In this document: one piece after another, positions 5,133-7,339 of the stretch
Position numbering within the stretch: position 1 is the stretch's first letter
Layout of the letters: each line of letters begins with the position of its first letter
NCBI GenBank assembly: GCA_003453215.1
Contig: DMMB01000006.1
Span: forward strand, 8,706-16,044
Length of the DNA: 7,339 nucleotides
Reading direction: 5' to 3'
From: Oscillospiraceae bacterium
GTDB lineage: Bacteria > Bacillota > Clostridia > Oscillospirales > Ruminococcaceae
Made by a program: the position numbers and the translations under genes
Notes under the pieces: generated by a model
The model's input: only the letters and a program-made list of their open reading frames with translations
Databases searched by the model: none
Told to the model about the DNA's origin: nothing

Positions 5133-7339
5133 TGAGTAAATATGTTGGCGTAAGTGTTCCTCGTGTAGACGGCGTTAAGAAAGTAACCGGCGCTGCCAAA
5201 TACGTTGGCGATATGAAATGGCCCCGTATGCTGTATGCCAAGTGCGTAAAGAGCCCCTATGCTCATGCCAAGATCCTGAGCATCGATGTCTCTGCCGCCA
5301 AGGCCATGAAGGGCGTTCACGATGTTATTACCGGCGACTACTACACCAAGCGCGGCGGTCTGTACCTGGAGGATAAAAACTTCCTGGCAGTAAACACCGT
5401 TAAGTTCTATGGCGAGCCTGTAGTGGCCATTGCAGCCGAGACCCCTGAGATTGCGGAGGCGGCCTGCGACCTGGTAAAGGTAGAGTACGAGCCCCTGCCC
5501 GTTATCAATAACCCCATGGAAGGTATGGCCAAGGATGCCATCCTCATCCACCCCGAGCTGCATACTTATAAAGTAGTACCCATCTTCCATCCTCAGGCAC
5601 ATACTAATATCTCCCACCATCACATCATCCGTAAGGGCGATGCCGATGCGGCCTTCAAGTATGCCGAAGAGCATCCCGATGAGTACTACATCACCGAGCA
5701 TGAGTACCATGTTCCTCATGTTCAGCATACCCCCATCGAAAACCACGTAGCCGTGGCTCAGTACGAGCCAGACGGTAAGTGCACTGTTTGGGCTTCCTGC
5801 CAGTCCCCGTATGCGGTTCGTCAGGCGCTGTCTGCCTCCTTTGATATCCCGCTGAACAAGATGCGTATCATCTCCCCCTATGTGGGCGGCGGCTTCGGCG
5901 CCAAGGCCGGTACCACCATCGAAGGTATCATCATTCCTCTGGCCATGCACAGCAAGGGCCGTCCCGTTATGATGGAATACACCCGTGAGGAAGAGTTTGT
6001 CAACTCCTATGTTCGTCAGGGTCTGTACACCAAGATCAAGACCGCAGTTCGCAAGAGCGACGGTAAGTTCCTGGCGGTTCAGAATAACTTCTACTGGGAT
6101 GGCGGCGCCTACACCGAGTATGGCGTAAACATCGTTAAGGCCTCCGGCTTTGCTTCCACCGGCCCTTATGAGTTCGACAATGTTAAGACCGACGCTTACT
6201 GCGTTTACACCAACAACCCCGTAGGCGGCCCCTACCGTGGTTTCGGTATGTGCGAGATCCACTTCGGTATCGAGCAGAACATCGATGAGGTTGCCAAGGA
6301 GATCGGCATGGATCCCATCGAGATCCGCCGTGTCAACGGTCTGGCCCCCGGCAAGTCCACCGGTACCGGCGAGATCATGAAATCCTGCGGCTTCCTGGAG
6401 GCCCTGGATCAGGTCGCTGAGGCCATTCAGTACGATAAGCCCTGCGATCCTCCCTCCGGCCCCCACAAGGTACGCGGCAAGGGCATTGCCGGCGGCTGGA
6501 AGTCCCCCTCTCAGCCCACCAATGCCGGTTCCGCTGCCATCATTCGTATGAATGAGGACGGCACCTTCTTCCTGATGACCTCCGGTCACGATATCGGCCA
6601 GGGCTCCGATACTGCCCTAACCCAGATTGCCGCCGAGGTTCTGTGCTGCGATCCCTCCAAGTTTACCATCCGCACCGGCGATACCGACCATACCCCCTAT
6701 GAGTGGCAGACCGTTGCCTCCCGTATCACCTACTGCGCCGGTAATGCGATCAAGCTGGCGGCTGAGGACCTGAAGGAGAAGCTGCTGGATTTGGCTCAGA
6801 TCAAACTGGGCTACATCAAGCGCGAACTGTACCTGGAAGATGGTTGGATCATCAACCGCAACCACCCCGAAAGCCGTATGCCCATGTCCGATCTGGCTCT
6901 GGGTCTGGCCTTTGAGGATGGCTCCGGTTACGGCGGCCCCGCCATCGGCGTAGGTACCTTCACCCTGCCCAATAACATCAACTACGATCCCGCTACCGGT
7001 TATTCTCCCAAGCCCGCAGCATTCTGGACCACCGCTGCTGCCGGCGCTGAGGTTGAGATTGATACCGAGACCGGCGTTATCGAAGTAAAGAAGATGGTAG
7101 AGAGCTGCGACCCCGGCCACATTGTCAACCCCGAACTGTACAGAGCACAGGTAGAGGGCGGTATGATGCAGGCACTGGGCACCGTACTGTATGAGGAACT
7201 GCTGCTGAAAGACGGTAAGGTTCTCAATAAGTCCTTCGTAGACTACAAGATCCCCACCATCGATAACACCCCCGAGACCTTCGTGGCGATGGGTGTTGAG
7301 CATCCCGAAGAGACCGGCCCCTTTGGCGCCCGTGGTATC
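5132..7339 (+). CDS. Mo-hydroxylase molybdopterin-binding subunit, 3' end missing
   Basis: 736 codons are present and the frame is open at the right edge; family members are usually about 750-790 residues, so little is missing. It would bind the molybdopterin (probably cytosine dinucleotide) cofactor and hydroxylate the substrate with oxygen from water. It begins VGVSVPRVDGVKKVTGAAKY, the usual opening. Cofactor-contact motifs are VGGGFGAK (251-258), GGPYRGFG (365-372) with Arg369 at the position of the substrate-region Arg of xanthine dehydrogenases, and DIGQGSDT (487-494) with Gln490. The window ends at FGARGI (731-736), immediately before the expected GE bearing the catalytic glutamate. 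The CO-dehydrogenase loop AYRCSFR is absent, so this is not a CoxL. Substrate is unknown: purine, nicotinate, another N-heterocycle, aldehyde or aromatic acyl-CoA all remain possible. It overlaps the [2Fe-2S] gene by one base. Confidence 0.92.
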   Translation, partial: MSKYVGVSVPRVDGVKKVTGAAKYVGDMKWPRMLYAKCVKSPYAHAKILSIDVSAAKAMKGVHDVITGDYYTKRGGLYLEDKNFLAVNTVKFYGEPVVAIAAETPEIAEAACDLVKVEYEPLPVINNPMEGMAKDAILIHPELHTYKVVPIFHPQAHTNISHHHIIRKGDADAAFKYAEEHPDEYYITEHEYHVPHVQHTPIENHVAVAQYEPDGKCTVWASCQSPYAVRQALSASFDIPLNKMRIISPYVGGGFGAKAGTTIEGIIIPLAMHSKGRPVMMEYTREEEFVNSYVRQGLYTKIKTAVRKSDGKFLAVQNNFYWDGGAYTEYGVNIVKASGFASTGPYEFDNVKTDAYCVYTNNPVGGPYRGFGMCEIHFGIEQNIDEVAKEIGMDPIEIRRVNGLAPGKSTGTGEIMKSCGFLEALDQVAEAIQYDKPCDPPSGPHKVRGKGIAGGWKSPSQPTNAGSAAIIRMNEDGTFFLMTSGHDIGQGSDTALTQIAAEVLCCDPSKFTIRTGDTDHTPYEWQTVASRITYCAGNAIKLAAEDLKEKLLDLAQIKLGYIKRELYLEDGWIINRNHPESRMPMSDLALGLAFEDGSGYGGPAIGVGTFTLPNNINYDPATGYSPKPAAFWTTAAAGAEVEIDTETGVIEVKKMVESCDPGHIVNPELYRAQVEGGMMQALGTVLYEELLLKDGKVLNKSFVDYKIPTIDNTPETFVAMGVEHPEETGPFGARGI

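Noticed and set aside
5560..5760. Histidine-rich stretch in the Mo subunit as a metal site
   Set aside because: HH-IRKGD and PHVxH with spaced histidines are common in this part of the family, so I see no reason to propose an extra metal site.
5069..6589. Open frame of 506 codons on the minus strand opposite the Mo subunit
   Set aside because: Low-complexity, Gly/Asp/Leu-rich shadow of the molybdopterin subunit, with no domain features.
5132..7339. Identification as CO dehydrogenase or 4-hydroxybenzoyl-CoA reductase
   Set aside because: The CoxL active-site loop AYRCSFR is replaced by GGPYRGFG, and the FAD subunit lacks the cysteine-rich [4Fe-4S] insert of 4-hydroxybenzoyl-CoA reductase.

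Overview
The window looks like chromosomal DNA of an anaerobic Firmicute (Clostridia-type; an Oscillospiraceae-like gut fermenter would fit). I infer this from moderately GC-rich genes separated by a very AT-rich intergenic region, strong AGGAG ribosome binding sites, a TTG start, sigma-70-type promoters of Gram-positive character, and a biotin-dependent decarboxylase with an OadG-like membrane subunit. No species can be named from the sequence alone. I see no rRNA, tRNA, CRISPR array, insertion sequence or integrase.

Layout. The left half (1-3183, minus strand, read right to left) is one apparent operon: a class III (CaiB/BaiF, formyl-CoA transferase type) CoA-transferase; a carboxyltransferase of the methylmalonyl-CoA decarboxylase alpha / propionyl-CoA carboxylase beta family; a small OadG/MmdD-like membrane-anchor subunit; and the first 29 residues of a biotin carrier protein that runs off the left edge. 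The right half (3749-7339, plus strand) is a divergent operon for a three-subunit molybdenum hydroxylase of the xanthine dehydrogenase superfamily: FAD subunit, [2Fe-2S] subunit and molybdopterin subunit. The last is open at the right edge, just before the expected catalytic glutamate.

Between them lies a 565-bp divergent control region (3184-3748). It holds a good sigma-70-type promoter for each operon, a well-matching candidate sigma-54 (-24/-12) promoter for the CoA-transferase operon, several dyads, a structured leader in front of the CoA-transferase, and a leftward hairpin with a T-tract that could end a short undescribed RNA.

How the genes may work together (inference). The CoA-transferase would load CoA onto a carboxylic acid. 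The biotin-dependent complex would decarboxylate a malonyl-CoA-type thioester, probably coupled to sodium export if the membrane beta subunit lies further left. The Mo hydroxylase would introduce oxygen from water into a heteroaromatic, aromatic or aldehyde substrate. A shared control region suggests, but does not prove, that the halves belong to one catabolic route. The substrate cannot be read from the sequence.
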